This document shows, one piece after another, positions 7,701 through 15,807 of a DNA stretch of 31,486 nucleotides. The stretch comes from a bacterium UBP15_UBA6099 (GTDB taxonomy: Bacteria > UBP15 > UBA6099). Both the position numbers and the translations under genes were made by a program. Below the pieces are notes generated by a model. It was given only the letters and a program-made list of their open reading frames with translations, was not told where the DNA came from and did no database searches. The stretch spans positions 1 to 31,486 of the forward strand of contig DIWT01000002.1 in assembly GCA_002435745.1 (NCBI GenBank). The letters are read 5' to 3'. Within the stretch, counting starts at the first letter, position 1. Every line of letters starts with the position of its first letter.

Positions 7701-8255
7701 GTGGGCAAGGGGACGGGGCTGGGGCTGTCGATGGTGTTCGGAATAGTGAAGCAGAGCGGCGGGCACGTGTGGGTTTACAGCGAGCCGGGGAAAGGAACGA
7801 CGTTCAAAGTTTACTTCTCGCGGGATTTAAGCGGAGCGCAGGTCGCCGAGCCTGAAAAGGCCGAGCCAGAGGACGCGGGCGCGACGGGCGGAGCGACTAT
7901 ACTTATTGTGGAAGACGAAGCGGGGGTGCTCAATCTGGCGAAGCGCGCGCTGGAATCCGCCGGATACGAGGCGATAACGGCTTCGTCCTGCGAGAGCGCC
8001 ATTGAGATTTTCAAGGTCGATGGAGAAAGAATACATCTGCTGTTGACGGACGTCGTCATGCCCGAAATGGGAGGAAGAGAACTTGCCGGAATACTGATGG
8101 AGATGAATCCGGCGCTGAAAGTTCTATATATGTCCGGGTACACCGAAAATTCAATAGTGCATAACGGGGAACTGGACGACGGGGTGAACTTCCTGTCGAA
8201 GCCGTTCCTGATATCCGAGCTTATCAAAAAGACGCGCAAAGCCCTTGGCTCGTAA
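4767..8255 (+). CDS. Membrane hybrid histidine kinase (sensor-PAS-PAS-GAF-HisKA-HATPase-receiver)
   Basis: This is a 1162-residue inner-membrane kinase. Transmembrane helix 1 spans about 16-37 and helix 2 about 306-328, bracketing an extracytoplasmic sensor region of about 265 residues of Cache-like size. Two PAS domains follow (about 350-465 and 470-595), then a GAF domain (about 605-760) with a CAGC...C cysteine group. The kinase core has H801 in GGIAHDFNNML, the N-box NLAVNARDAM, DTGCGM, FEPFFTTK and GTGLGLS. A C-terminal receiver has acceptor D1095 (LTDVVMP) and a SKPF lysine. The gene starts 12 bp after GAGGGTGAG-type ribosome-site sequence and follows a possible sigma-70 promoter. Its 3' end overlaps the convergent receiver-HPt gene by 32 bp. 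It is closely related in core and receiver to the kinase at 28254. The ligand is unknown. The receiver may pass phosphate to an HPt protein, such as the one encoded opposite. Confidence 0.93.
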   Translation: MKSAHNKTSNKQSKPYLYSLMFAAAMVGIIISAILIFDRNQKEHTAHLESQLSAVSSLKVNELAQWRKERLADGMVFFGNKSFVERAWRHFEAPEDLDARERLLIWMSKARNAYGYERVYLVEESGDRILAEPAEGGLDREHFKADILSMTQLGRPAFLDLHFCENTKHPKLAVVVPLMRDGEKKSFGALVLKIDPEKYLYPMIKRWPTPSLTAETLLARREGNEVVFLNNLRFKEDAALKLRLPLEKEDIPTIAGALGKTGKMRGVDYRGKRVMADVRAVPDSPWLIVAKMDESEAFAPMARIKTLIAALAACLIAAVGGAILLAARRQKMKILRERAEAAETMAASEAKYRLLADNTLDVIWKMDLDLKFTYANPASAVVLGYAPEELQGSGLGNHCSQEELAKIRNIIESELALGGESKGIYFETEMLRKDGSAVPVETHGNFLFDDKGTPLEIQGTTRDISKRKKSELALRRSESRMRSVLSAAPVGIGLVKDRVIIEVNDAMCGMTGYQRDELLGRASRMLYPADADYDYVGQEKYRQIAKTGHGTVETRWKRKDGEIIHIILSSSLIEGEGFEAGTMTFTAMDVSGMKEYEEKISHLNRVLLAIRDVNQLIVRERNPEELAKRTVELMVGSRGYMGAIIVLCGEDGKPEFYAQEGVGDAFGPLEEELKSGKMPACCETASGAFGVHVVGDREKECAGCAVAEGCARSAAMSIKLEHSGVNYGYVSVSLENVGDAPDADERSLFEEMAGDVAFALHNIKTEKDMRRTEMERDEIHMQFLASQKMEAVGRLAGGIAHDFNNMLTVINSYAGMVLEALPEHEECRGDVAEILTAGRRAAELTRQLLAFSRRQVMKMEIIDLNRIVLDMGPMLKRLIGEDILLTTHVEPELGRIKADPGQLEQVVMNLAVNARDAMPTGGRLTIETHNVELDEEYAARHAEVSPGSYVMLSVTDTGCGMSQETMERIFEPFFTTKEVGKGTGLGLSMVFGIVKQSGGHVWVYSEPGKGTTFKVYFSRDLSGAQVAEPEKAEPEDAGATGGATILIVEDEAGVLNLAKRALESAGYEAITASSCESAIEIFKVDGERIHLLLTDVVMPEMGGRELAGILMEMNPALKVLYMSGYTENSIVHNGELDDGVNFLSKPFLISELIKKTRKALGS

Positions 8256-9027
8256 GGCAAGGCTCCTCGCCGGAGTCGTCGGAATCGGCGTGGCGAGGCG
8301 ACTGGAAATCCACTTTAATATCTTCGAAGCGTCGGCAGAAGCCGCGCAACTCGTCCGCTGAAACCTCCAGTCCGGATTCTATGATGTCCAGAATTTCTCT
8401 TTCCCAGCGGGCGGCGCCGAGGCTGACGCGGGCGAACCCGTAGCTGCCGGCCGAGCCGTTGATTTTGTGGACGATGTTTCTCAACGACAACAGAGACGCG
8501 GAGTCGCCGGGGTTAGCTTCCAGCGCGTCGAGGAGGGTCTCGATGGAGCTTGCGTTCTCAAAGAAGGATTCGATGTACAAGGCGCGGATTTCGGCGAATT
8601 CCGCCATGCTTTCAGGAGTCAGGGCGGAAGAGGAGCAGTCCTTTTTGACAAGCTCGCAGACGCGGCGGACGATCTCGCGCGGATGCCTCGGCTTGTGGAG
8701 GACGATTCCGACGCCTATGTCGACGAACAACTCGCGGAGAGTGGCGGTGTCTTTGAAGAAAGCTGAAAGAAAAGCTATGGGCGGCATTGCGAGGCCGGGA
8801 ACGGCGCTCGCGGCCCTGCACAACTCCACGCCCGTCATATCCGGGAGAATCCCGTCGATGATGACGGCGGAGAAGTCGCGCTCCCTGAGCATCGAGAGGC
8901 CCTCGGCTCCTGTGAGAACGCCGACATAGTCCCAGCCCGCCTCGTTGAAGCTGAGCCTCAGGGCGGCATGTATCGCGTTGTCGTCGTCTACGACCAGCGC
9001 TCTCGGTTTTTCTCTGCAATCGTTCAT
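8224..9027 (-). CDS. Receiver-HPt phosphotransfer protein
   Basis: The protein has 267 residues. Residues about 8-128 are a receiver with D14-D16, acceptor D58 (IIDGILPDMTG) and K112. Residues about 140-245 form a four-helix HPt domain with the phospho-histidine H187 in HKINGSAGSYG, matching the H-x-x-x-G pattern. There is no DNA-binding output. A well-placed AAAGGAG precedes the ATG. It is the last gene of the minus-strand operon, 34 bp after the lone receiver. It would act as an intermediate in a multistep relay, moving phosphate between the hybrid kinase receivers and a separate response regulator. Its last 32 bp overlap the end of the 4767 kinase on the opposite strand, so the two transcripts are complementary there. 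Confidence 0.9.
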   Translation of the reverse strand: MNDCREKPRALVVDDDNAIHAALRLSFNEAGWDYVGVLTGAEGLSMLRERDFSAVIIDGILPDMTGVELCRAASAVPGLAMPPIAFLSAFFKDTATLRELFVDIGVGIVLHKPRHPREIVRRVCELVKKDCSSSALTPESMAEFAEIRALYIESFFENASSIETLLDALEANPGDSASLLSLRNIVHKINGSAGSYGFARVSLGAARWEREILDIIESGLEVSADELRGFCRRFEDIKVDFQSPRHADSDDSGEEPCLTSQGLCASF

Positions 9028-9061
9028 TGTGTTCTCCTTTCAGCGTTCGGAGCGCGCGGCA

Positions 9062-9487
9062 TCAGTCGTTAGAATCTGCCTTGTCGGGGCGGCAGGGAGC
9101 GGCGGTTTTCTGTTCGGAGTCGCATATCTTGCGCACCTGCCCTGCGAGGGATAGCGGATCGAAAGGTTTGTCGATGATTCCTTTCGCGCCGTGCGCGGCG
9201 TATTCGGCTTTTTCCTTGTCCCTGACGCGGGCGGTCATGAATATGACGGGTATGTCCCGCGTTTCAGGGTTTTCCTTGAGTTTTTTCAGAACGGTGATGC
9301 CGTCCATTTCGGGCATCATCATGTCCAGCAGGATCACGTCCGGGCGGATGGCGGCCGCGGCGGAAAGGCCTTCTTTTCCGTTCTCGACGAGGGTCACGTC
9401 GAAGTTGCCGATGCGCCTCAGGCTGATGTCGGCCACCGTCCTGATGTCCTTCTCGTCGTCTATGAGCAGTATCTTTTTAACTTGCAT
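9062..9487 (-). CDS. Stand-alone receiver (CheY-like)
   Basis: This is a 141-residue single receiver domain with acid residues D10/D11, acceptor D55 in LLDMMMPEMDG, the MTA threonine motif and the DKPF lysine. A short charged tail of about 20 residues follows, with no output domain. Its ATG lies inside the end of the hybrid kinase gene (11-bp overlap), so translation is probably coupled to it. With the downstream receiver-HPt it completes a split phosphorelay: kinase receivers, then HPt H187, then this receiver or a regulator elsewhere. It could act by binding a target protein, as CheY does. Confidence 0.92.
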   Translation of the reverse strand: MQVKKILLIDDEKDIRTVADISLRRIGNFDVTLVENGKEGLSAAAAIRPDVILLDMMMPEMDGITVLKKLKENPETRDIPVIFMTARVRDKEKAEYAAHGAKGIIDKPFDPLSLAGQVRKICDSEQKTAAPCRPDKADSND

Positions 9488-12400
9488 GGCTGTTTGAGAC
9501 CGTCCTTTCGACCGAAGCGTCGTCCAGCAGAGCGGCGATCATGCCGGCCAGCCGGTCGCTGAACTCTTCTTCGGAAATTTTCGATTTGGTGAAGAACTGA
9601 ACGCGCTCGCCGCCGAGCGCGGCCTTGTCGTCCTCGGTGAGGTCAAGAGCGGTGTAAACCACGACCGGGATGGAGGCCAGTTCCGGGTTGTCGCGGAGAG
9701 ACTCGGCGACGTAGAAACCGTCGCCGGAATTCATGAGAACATCGAAAACAATGAGATCCGGTTTCATGGAATCGAGCATGGCGACGGCCTGACGGCCTCC
9801 GGGAGCGGCGGCCACCTTGACGCCTTTGGATTCTAGGATTCTTTTCATCATCATGGTCAATTGCGAGTCGTCGTCGATAAGCATTATGCTGGGAGGCCGG
9901 GGCCTTTTGACGGCGTTGCCGACTGTGGAGACGAGCCTCCGGATGTCCAGAGGCTTCGTCAACCAGTCGTACACCTTCGGGACGTTGACGGCGTACTGAT
10001 CAGGCCCGGCGCCGCTGACGACGATTACCGGGGTTTCGCGCGCCTCGTCCCTCGATTCGACGTCTCTGATGACGTCGAAGCCCGAACCGTCCGGGAGTCC
10101 GATGTCGACTATGACCGCGTCGTAGAGGTTGTCCCGCGTCAGTCCGGCCGCTGACGCGACGTTTGCCGCGGCGTCGACGTCGTAACCCTTGTTTTCCAGC
10201 GCCCTGCGGAGCAGGTTTCTCACTCCGGCGTCGTCGTCCACGACTAGGACGCGGCGCGAGTCTTTCTTGCGGAAAACGTTTTCGGCGTCTATGCTCACGG
10301 GCGGTTTCACCTCCGGGGTTTCGCTCTTCGCTGCGGACACCGTGAAGAAGAACGTCGCGCCTTCGCCGGTTTTCGACTCGAAGCAAATCTCTCCGCCGTG
10401 GCCCTCGACGATGGCCTTGCATATCGCCAGCCCCAGCCCGGTGCCGCTCTTGTTTCTGGTCACCGACGAATCGGCCTGCTGGAATTTGTCGAATATCCTT
10501 TCTCTGAAGGAATCGCTTATGCCTTCTCCTTGGTCGCGAACGGAAACGACCACGTTGCCGTTTTCCCTAGAGGCGTCGATAAACACGCGCGAGCCTCCGG
10601 GAGAGAATTTAATGGCGTTCGACAACAGGTTGTCCAGAACCTGAACCATGCGGTCGGGGTCGGCCATGATTTTGAAATCGGCGCTGGACGCCGATATCTC
10701 CATCTCTTTGGCGTCCGCCATGGCGGTCATTTCCTGAACGCTTCTTTCGACGATCTCGGCAAGCTCGCAGGGCCGTATGTCCATGTGGATTTTGCCCGAC
10801 TCGATTTTCTGCAGGTCGAGAATGTCGTTGATGAGGAGCGCCAGACGTTCGGCGTTTCGGGCGGCTATTCCCACAAGCTCGTCGGCCTCGACGGGAAGCT
10901 TGCCCATGATTCCCCCCGAAAGCAATCCGAGAGAGCCGCGCAGCGACGTCAGCGGAGTGCGCAGCTCGTGCGAGACGGTGGATATGAACTCGTTGTGCAT
11001 CTTCTGGATTCTTTTGCGCTCGCTTATGTCGCGGGACACGGAAGCCACGCCGACCACATCCCCGAAGGTGTCTTTGATTGGAGAAACAGCGACTGTGACG
11101 TCCAGAACGGTTCCGTCTTTTCTTCTGCGCTTGGTCTCTTCAAAAAACACTGTTTCGCCTGCGCCGACTTTTTTGAGAATGTCGTCGTAGTCGTTAAAGG
11201 TGTTTCGGGTGGCGATAAAGGATATGTGTTTGTCTACGGCCTCGTCTTCGGAGTATCCGTAGATATTCGCCGCGCCGGCGTTCCAGCTTCTGACTATTCC
11301 GTCCATGCCGACGCCGACAATAGCGTCTGCGGAATTCTCGACAATCGAGGCGAGCAGGGAGCGCTCCTCGTCCGCTGATATTTGGCGCGTCATGTCTTCG
11401 GCCGTCATCACGATGCCGGACACTCCGCCGGCGATGTCTCCCACGGGGAGGGCCTTGACTTTGAAAAACGTGGGCAGGCCGTTGATGTTTTTTTTCGTCA
11501 CGCGCTCATGCGGCAGACCGTCTGACGCCGCGTTCACGGCGGGGCAGTCCGCGCAGGCGTCTTTGCTCACATCGCAGTTGAACACTTCATGACAGTATCT
11601 TCCGCCGAAAGACCCTGCGCCCGGAAACCAGCTTTTCATCTTGCCGTTCACCGCGGCGACTTCCATATCCATGCTGAGCAGGGCGACGCCTATGTCAACG
11701 CTTTCTATCAAGGCCCTGTATTTGGCCTCTGACTCGCGGACGGCTCTCTCCCCGCGTTTGCTTTCCGTGATGTCGAGGATGACGCCTATTATGCCGCCGG
11801 GGGCCCCGTCCTCGGTCTTGAAGACCGCTTTATGGAAGACCACGTCGCTTACGCTGCCGCCGCTTCTGACGATTTGCGATTCGTATACTTGCGTCTCTCC
11901 CGTTTTCAAAAGCCTTCGGTCGGCTTCGTCGTAAACTCTCGCGTTTTCAGCGGGCGATATGTCATACACGGTTTTTCCGAGGATATCCTTCTTTGCCATC
12001 CCCAGATATTCCTCGAAAGCTTTGTTGCATTTAATATACGCGCCGTTCGAATCCTTGCTGAACACGGGAGCGGGGATTGTTTCGAGCAGAGTCTCGATGA
12101 ACCTGTGATGTTCGCGTTCGCGCGCCTGAGCCTGTTTTCTTGATGAGATGTCGCGGAGAATGCCGACCGCGCCCCAACCGCCGTTGATTTTCAAGGCGGA
12201 TAGAGAGAGTTCGATGGGGAATTCGGAGCCGTCCGCGCGGACGCCGATGAGTTCGAGCGTTTTGCCGACCGCCGCGCCTTCGCCGCCGCCGGCGAACTTC
12301 TTGAATCCCGCTTTGAACGCCTCGCAATATCTTTCGGGAGCGATAGCGCGATGCAGGTCCTTGCCGAGGGCTTCTTCAGCCTTCATCCCGAAAATCGATT

Positions 12401-13412
12401 CCGCCGCCGGGTTCCAGAAAGAAACGGCGCCGCGCTCGTCTATCATGATGATGGCGTCTTTTGCGGCGTCGGTAATGGCGCGCAGTCTGGCTTCGGAGAA
12501 GCGAAGCGAAGTTTCCACAGCCGCCTGAGCGCGGGCTTCTTCTTCGAGGCGCTCGTTTGCGGATGAAAGCTCCCGCGTTCTCTCCCATACGGTCTTTTCA
12601 AGTCCTACGGCGATCAACTCCAATTCGTTGAAAGCGGAGTCGCGCTCCTCTATGCGCCGCAACAAAAGACGGGAGGAGACGAGGATTCCGAGGACTCCGA
12701 CCAGCCAGAGTAGGGTATGAAGCAACGCGGGCGACGCGGCAAAAGGCCGCGAATGGTCGTTCAACTCGACGACAGGGGCTGCCACGCTCAGCGCGCCGAT
12801 GACCTTTCCGACTTTATATCCGTCCTCTGCCCTGTGGCACTTCATGCACTTCTCTTCCGTAATCATTGGTCTGATCAGTCTGACGTGAGGCTTGCCTTCG
12901 ATGGTTTCAACCGAATAGAACTCGGCGGGGTCGGCGGCGAAACGAACCAGCGCGTCGGCTTCCCATGCGTCTGGCGCGTTCTCCGGATGAAGCGGCTTTA
13001 AGCTGGTTATCTTCGCCCGCGTGCCGAATTTCTCGTGGCTTAGGTTGAACACTTGCCGGGTCATGTACGACGGATTCACAAGGGTCAGTTTTTTGCCGGA
13101 AGGAGTTTCGATGTCTCTTTCGGGGATATGAGCGAGGTTGGGATTCGGCGGCGTAATCTCCGAAGCGGTCGCGTAAACGCCTCCCTGCATGTTGACCCAC
13201 AACCTGTACGCGATGTCTTTGTTTAATGATTCTTCGGCTCTCGCCAGCGCAGTCTGCAATCTCTCGTTTTTTTTATGCCGCTCGAGCGTCGAGAACGATC
13301 CCGCGACCAAGACCGTCCACAGGATGATCGCGCACGCGGAGTAGAACCACATTCTTGTCGGCTTCAACTTGGATTTTTGTTCTTTTATGTGTTTTAAGAT
13401 GTTTTCGCTCAT
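9477..13412 (-). CDS. Haem-site hybrid histidine kinase (Tll0287/DUF3365-like sensor, four PAS, HisKA-HATPase, two receivers)
   Basis: The protein has 1311 residues. Transmembrane helix 1 (about 23-42) and helix 2 (about 227-247) flank an extracytoplasmic domain of about 180 residues resembling the DUF3365/Tll0287 haem domain. It carries a c-type haem motif CMKCH (C189, C192, H193) followed by VIGALSVAAP. A coiled-coil linker leads to four PAS domains between about 300 and 800. The third holds four cysteines near 605-621 (YCHEVFNC...ACADCP), which could bind metal or sense redox. The core is of the HisKA type with H815 in VSHELRTPL, an N-box NLLSNAIKFS and GTGLGLA. Two receivers follow (IVDIGLPDGSG and VFDVLMNSGDG). 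The ATG directly follows the stop of the PHP-like gene and its stop overlaps the lone receiver gene. The sensor suggests redox, NO or O2 sensing outside the membrane; this is inferred from the motif. Confidence 0.92.
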   Translation of the reverse strand: MSENILKHIKEQKSKLKPTRMWFYSACAIILWTVLVAGSFSTLERHKKNERLQTALARAEESLNKDIAYRLWVNMQGGVYATASEITPPNPNLAHIPERDIETPSGKKLTLVNPSYMTRQVFNLSHEKFGTRAKITSLKPLHPENAPDAWEADALVRFAADPAEFYSVETIEGKPHVRLIRPMITEEKCMKCHRAEDGYKVGKVIGALSVAAPVVELNDHSRPFAASPALLHTLLWLVGVLGILVSSRLLLRRIEERDSAFNELELIAVGLEKTVWERTRELSSANERLEEEARAQAAVETSLRFSEARLRAITDAAKDAIIMIDERGAVSFWNPAAESIFGMKAEEALGKDLHRAIAPERYCEAFKAGFKKFAGGGEGAAVGKTLELIGVRADGSEFPIELSLSALKINGGWGAVGILRDISSRKQAQAREREHHRFIETLLETIPAPVFSKDSNGAYIKCNKAFEEYLGMAKKDILGKTVYDISPAENARVYDEADRRLLKTGETQVYESQIVRSGGSVSDVVFHKAVFKTEDGAPGGIIGVILDITESKRGERAVRESEAKYRALIESVDIGVALLSMDMEVAAVNGKMKSWFPGAGSFGGRYCHEVFNCDVSKDACADCPAVNAASDGLPHERVTKKNINGLPTFFKVKALPVGDIAGGVSGIVMTAEDMTRQISADEERSLLASIVENSADAIVGVGMDGIVRSWNAGAANIYGYSEDEAVDKHISFIATRNTFNDYDDILKKVGAGETVFFEETKRRRKDGTVLDVTVAVSPIKDTFGDVVGVASVSRDISERKRIQKMHNEFISTVSHELRTPLTSLRGSLGLLSGGIMGKLPVEADELVGIAARNAERLALLINDILDLQKIESGKIHMDIRPCELAEIVERSVQEMTAMADAKEMEISASSADFKIMADPDRMVQVLDNLLSNAIKFSPGGSRVFIDASRENGNVVVSVRDQGEGISDSFRERIFDKFQQADSSVTRNKSGTGLGLAICKAIVEGHGGEICFESKTGEGATFFFTVSAAKSETPEVKPPVSIDAENVFRKKDSRRVLVVDDDAGVRNLLRRALENKGYDVDAAANVASAAGLTRDNLYDAVIVDIGLPDGSGFDVIRDVESRDEARETPVIVVSGAGPDQYAVNVPKVYDWLTKPLDIRRLVSTVGNAVKRPRPPSIMLIDDDSQLTMMMKRILESKGVKVAAAPGGRQAVAMLDSMKPDLIVFDVLMNSGDGFYVAESLRDNPELASIPVVVYTALDLTEDDKAALGGERVQFFTKSKISEEEFSDRLAGMIAALLDDASVERTVSNSHAS

Positions 13413-14921
13413 TTATTCCGTTTCCTTTTGAATAGTCCGGGATTGCCGGGAGATGAAAATCGGATTCGAGATAAGCCTCATGCCGCGAGAACCTTCAGCC
13501 TCGACGCGAAAATACTCCGCGTCCGCGCCCGGAACGGGTTCCGCTTCGTAAACGATCCGCAACGGCGCGGCTCCCCTGAAAACCTTCGCGACCTCTCCGT
13601 TCCTGATGACGGAGGCCGAGACTTGAGCGCCGCGCGCCGGGACGGAATCGATAACTGCGGAAACGAGAACGCGGCCGTCCGATATGAGAGTTTCGCCGGA
13701 GACGGCGGTCTCGTTCCCCGCGCCGGAGGCGAAGAACTCCGGCATCCGCAGAGAGCCGCCGGGCGCGGTGGTCGTCACGTACATGCGTCCCGCGTTAATC
13801 GCCGCAATTACGGAGTCGCTTGTGAAGCTCTCGGCAAGGACTACCGTCAGAACGGAATCGAGCCGCTTGCGGGCTTCGTTGCCGTAGAAGTCTACCTCGC
13901 CGAGAGCCCAGAAAGGTTTCTCCCTGTCGCCGGCGGAGTAATCGGCGAGCGCGGCGTCCCACAGCCCGCCGGGCCGCGCCGTTTTTTCATATCCTTCATT
14001 CAGGGCCGCGAACGCCGTGAAACCGGATGTTTCCAACAACATTTCCTGATGCGGCTCGGCGTATGCGACGGCGGTGAAATTCATGTTTGCTGCGGCTTTT
14101 GATAACAGCGCTCCGGCGCGCGTGTCTTTCGATCTGACGCGGCGCTCCCATTGCGCTTCAGGGTGCGCCCACGCGACGATTCCTTCCGCGCTTTCCACAT
14201 GGTTGATTATCGACTGGCGCCGCCCGGCGGCCGCTTCTTCCGGGTTTTCGCCGCGATTCTGTCGCGTGAAAGGGTAGGAGGCGGCGAACAGAAGAACGGC
14301 AGCGGCAAAAACGCACGCGCCGAGAGCGCGGTGCGGACGAGTCGCGCGCGCGATTTTTATTTTTCTGCCGCAGCCGGCTCCGAAACACATTTCCTTTTTT
14401 TTCTTTTTAAGGAATAGAACCGCGCCCGCCGCCGCCAGCGCGGCAGTCGCGAGCAACTCCGGCCATGCGGTCGTCGCAAGACTGTTTTCGGTCCATCCTG
14501 CCGCCGCCGGTATGCCCGCCCAATCCTGCGGCTCCTTCATCCCGAACGCCAACAACTCTTTGTTCCAATCAAGCAGCTTGAGGTCTCCCTTTCCGGGCGA
14601 GCCGGACCATCTGAATGACGGAGCCACTTCGAATCCCGGCATGATAAGCACGTCGTCGAACATCGCGTCCGCCGCGTTCACATCCGCGACATATTCTTCG
14701 ATTTCGCCGGGCGACACATGCTCGCCGGGGACTTTCACCTTCAGGATGCCCTCGAAGGGTTTCACTCCTACATGCCAGTCCGCGCGGAGCTTGTCCGTCA
14801 ATATGACGGCTTTGACCCCGCTCTCGCGCGCCGCCAAACCGAGCTGTTCGGCGGACATCGCTCCTCCGCTCCTCGTTGTGTGAACGTGGACGGCGGCTGG
14901 TATGTGAAGATAGTCGGCCAT
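13413..14921 (-). CDS. PHP-domain-like protein with a transmembrane hairpin inserted in the middle
   Basis: The start is set at the ATG at 14921, just after the stop of the upstream small gene and with GGGAG 9 bases before it, giving 502 residues. The N-terminal part shows PHP-type motifs: HVHT at 12-15, ILTDK where metal-binding PHPs have DH, and MPGFEV at about 94-99. The second half has AWAHPE at 250-255 and a LGEVDFYG stretch, followed by a beta-rich C-terminal 130 residues. Between the halves are two hydrophobic segments (about 153-171 and 199-216) separated by lysine-rich sequence. PHP domains are metal-dependent phosphoesterases. Here at least one ligand looks changed, so a catalytic role is uncertain and a sensory or regulatory role is possible. 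It is tightly coupled to the downstream haem-site kinase, with stop and start adjacent, which suggests joint function. Confidence 0.75.
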   Translation of the reverse strand: MADYLHIPAAVHVHTTRSGGAMSAEQLGLAARESGVKAVILTDKLRADWHVGVKPFEGILKVKVPGEHVSPGEIEEYVADVNAADAMFDDVLIMPGFEVAPSFRWSGSPGKGDLKLLDWNKELLAFGMKEPQDWAGIPAAAGWTENSLATTAWPELLATAALAAAGAVLFLKKKKKEMCFGAGCGRKIKIARATRPHRALGACVFAAAVLLFAASYPFTRQNRGENPEEAAAGRRQSIINHVESAEGIVAWAHPEAQWERRVRSKDTRAGALLSKAAANMNFTAVAYAEPHQEMLLETSGFTAFAALNEGYEKTARPGGLWDAALADYSAGDREKPFWALGEVDFYGNEARKRLDSVLTVVLAESFTSDSVIAAINAGRMYVTTTAPGGSLRMPEFFASGAGNETAVSGETLISDGRVLVSAVIDSVPARGAQVSASVIRNGEVAKVFRGAAPLRIVYEAEPVPGADAEYFRVEAEGSRGMRLISNPIFISRQSRTIQKETE

Positions 14922-14923
14922 CT

Positions 14924-15169
14924 TTATCTGCTCCCTGCCGCTCCGCAGAATTCTTTCCACCTGTAGATATCCTGTTCGTTATTTTCGATGGAGCGGTTTT
15001 CATAAGCTTCCAACATTGCTTTAAACCGAGCCGCTTTTTCTCTTAGCGTCTTCTTCACGGCATGCTGCCCGGGCGTCAAGCCTCCGGCGGCCGCGTACTT
15101 CTCAAGCAGCTTGATCGCGTTCTCCGTCTTCTCCAGATTCTCTTTGTAGAAATCGGCTATGTCTCCCAT
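14924..15169 (-). CDS. Small helical hypothetical protein (81 aa)
   Basis: I do not recognise the family. The sequence is highly charged and probably helical: a first helix around residues 3-27 and a second after a GGLTPGQ turn, about 31-58, which would suit a helical hairpin. There is no signal peptide or membrane segment. GGAGG lies about 6 bases before the ATG. It starts 11 bp after the preceding gene and ends 2 bp before the PHP-like ATG, so it is surely part of the operon. It might bind the neighbouring kinase or PHP-like protein, but nothing shows this directly. Confidence 0.7.
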   Translation of the reverse strand: MGDIADFYKENLEKTENAIKLLEKYAAAGGLTPGQHAVKKTLREKAARFKAMLEAYENRSIENNEQDIYRWKEFCGAAGSR

Positions 15170-15180
15170 GGCGTCCTCCG

Positions 15181-15492
15181 TTAAGATTCTTTTGATAGCG
15201 CGGGCGCTGTTTCCCGCCGTCGTTTTAATAAAACCTTTTCGATATCCTTTATAGACCTGTCGATATCCGAGAGAATTCGCCCGTAATCTCTGTCGATCGC
15301 AAGCGAAGCAGGGAAAGATTCGTCCTCGCGCTTTTCAAAAATGCTGTTTTCACATACGGCAAGCTCCCAGTCCTCCGTCAGGACTTCCATAATTTCCGGA
15401 GCTATGACTCTCGAAGCTGCTATTGTCAGTTCTTCATGTCTCCTTGCATTGCGAGTGGGCATGTTCGGCGGCGTCCTTTCGTTGAAATTCAT
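15181..15492 (-). CDS. Small hypothetical protein, first gene of the sigma-54 phosphorelay operon (103 aa)
   Basis: This is an unrecognised soluble protein rich in charged residues, with a probable helix in the C-terminal third (ILSDIDRSIKDIEKVLLKRRR). The ATG at 15492 lies about 22 nt after the predicted sigma-54 start site but has only a weak AGG ribosome site. An ATG at 15462 has a better purine run (GAAAGGACG) about 9 bases upstream and would give 93 residues. It is the promoter-proximal gene of six on this strand. Confidence 0.65.
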   Translation of the reverse strand: MNFNERTPPNMPTRNARRHEELTIAASRVIAPEIMEVLTEDWELAVCENSIFEKREDESFPASLAIDRDYGRILSDIDRSIKDIEKVLLKRRRETAPALSKES

Positions 15493-15524
15493 GGCTTTGC
15501 CTAAAGATACGCACGCAACAATAA

Positions 15525-15540
15525 AGCAATCCGCATGCCA
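15525..15540 (-). promoter_or_regulatory. Sigma-54 promoter for the 15492-8224 operon
   Basis: The minus strand reads TGGCATGCGGATTGCT, matching the -24 and -12 elements with correct GG-to-GC spacing. The predicted start near 15514 gives a leader of about 22 nt to the first ATG of the operon. Confidence 0.85.
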
Positions 15541-15671
15541 TTCGTCATTCGGGGGCCGCCGACGGAAAAAATGTTTTTATATAAGCTCTATTTATTTTTT
15601 CTTTTCACCGGCAATGCGCGCGGCGGTGTAAAAGCGCATGGACAGGGTTACTTTTTTTCATCAGCGGGATT

Positions 15672-15697
15672 ACAGGCGTAGCCTGTTTACACTGTAA
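15672..15697. promoter_or_regulatory. Candidate shared activator site (TTTACACTGTAA) with adjacent palindrome
   Basis: TTTACACTGTAA at 15686-15697 is identical to the core of the palindrome at 2455-2466. Here the perfect arms are 5 bp (TTACA-C-TGTAA). It is fused to a second inverted repeat, ACAGGC-GTA-GCCTGT (15672-15686). The site lies about 178 bp upstream of the predicted minus-strand start and about 142 bp upstream of the predicted plus-strand start, both suitable for an NtrC-type enhancer. Confidence 0.55.
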
Positions 15698-15807
15698 CTA
15701 GAATCATACATGATTTGTTAATTATAGAATATGTGTGTTCTCATTCAGAAAAACAATATCAAGATTAAAATAGCGCTTTTCAAATTCAGCGTTGCGCGAT
15801 ATGCGTT

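Noticed and set aside
10398..11378. Long open frame (326 codons) on the plus strand opposite the haem-site kinase
   Set aside because: The minus-strand frame carries intact kinase and PAS motifs throughout, and the plus frame shows no family features.
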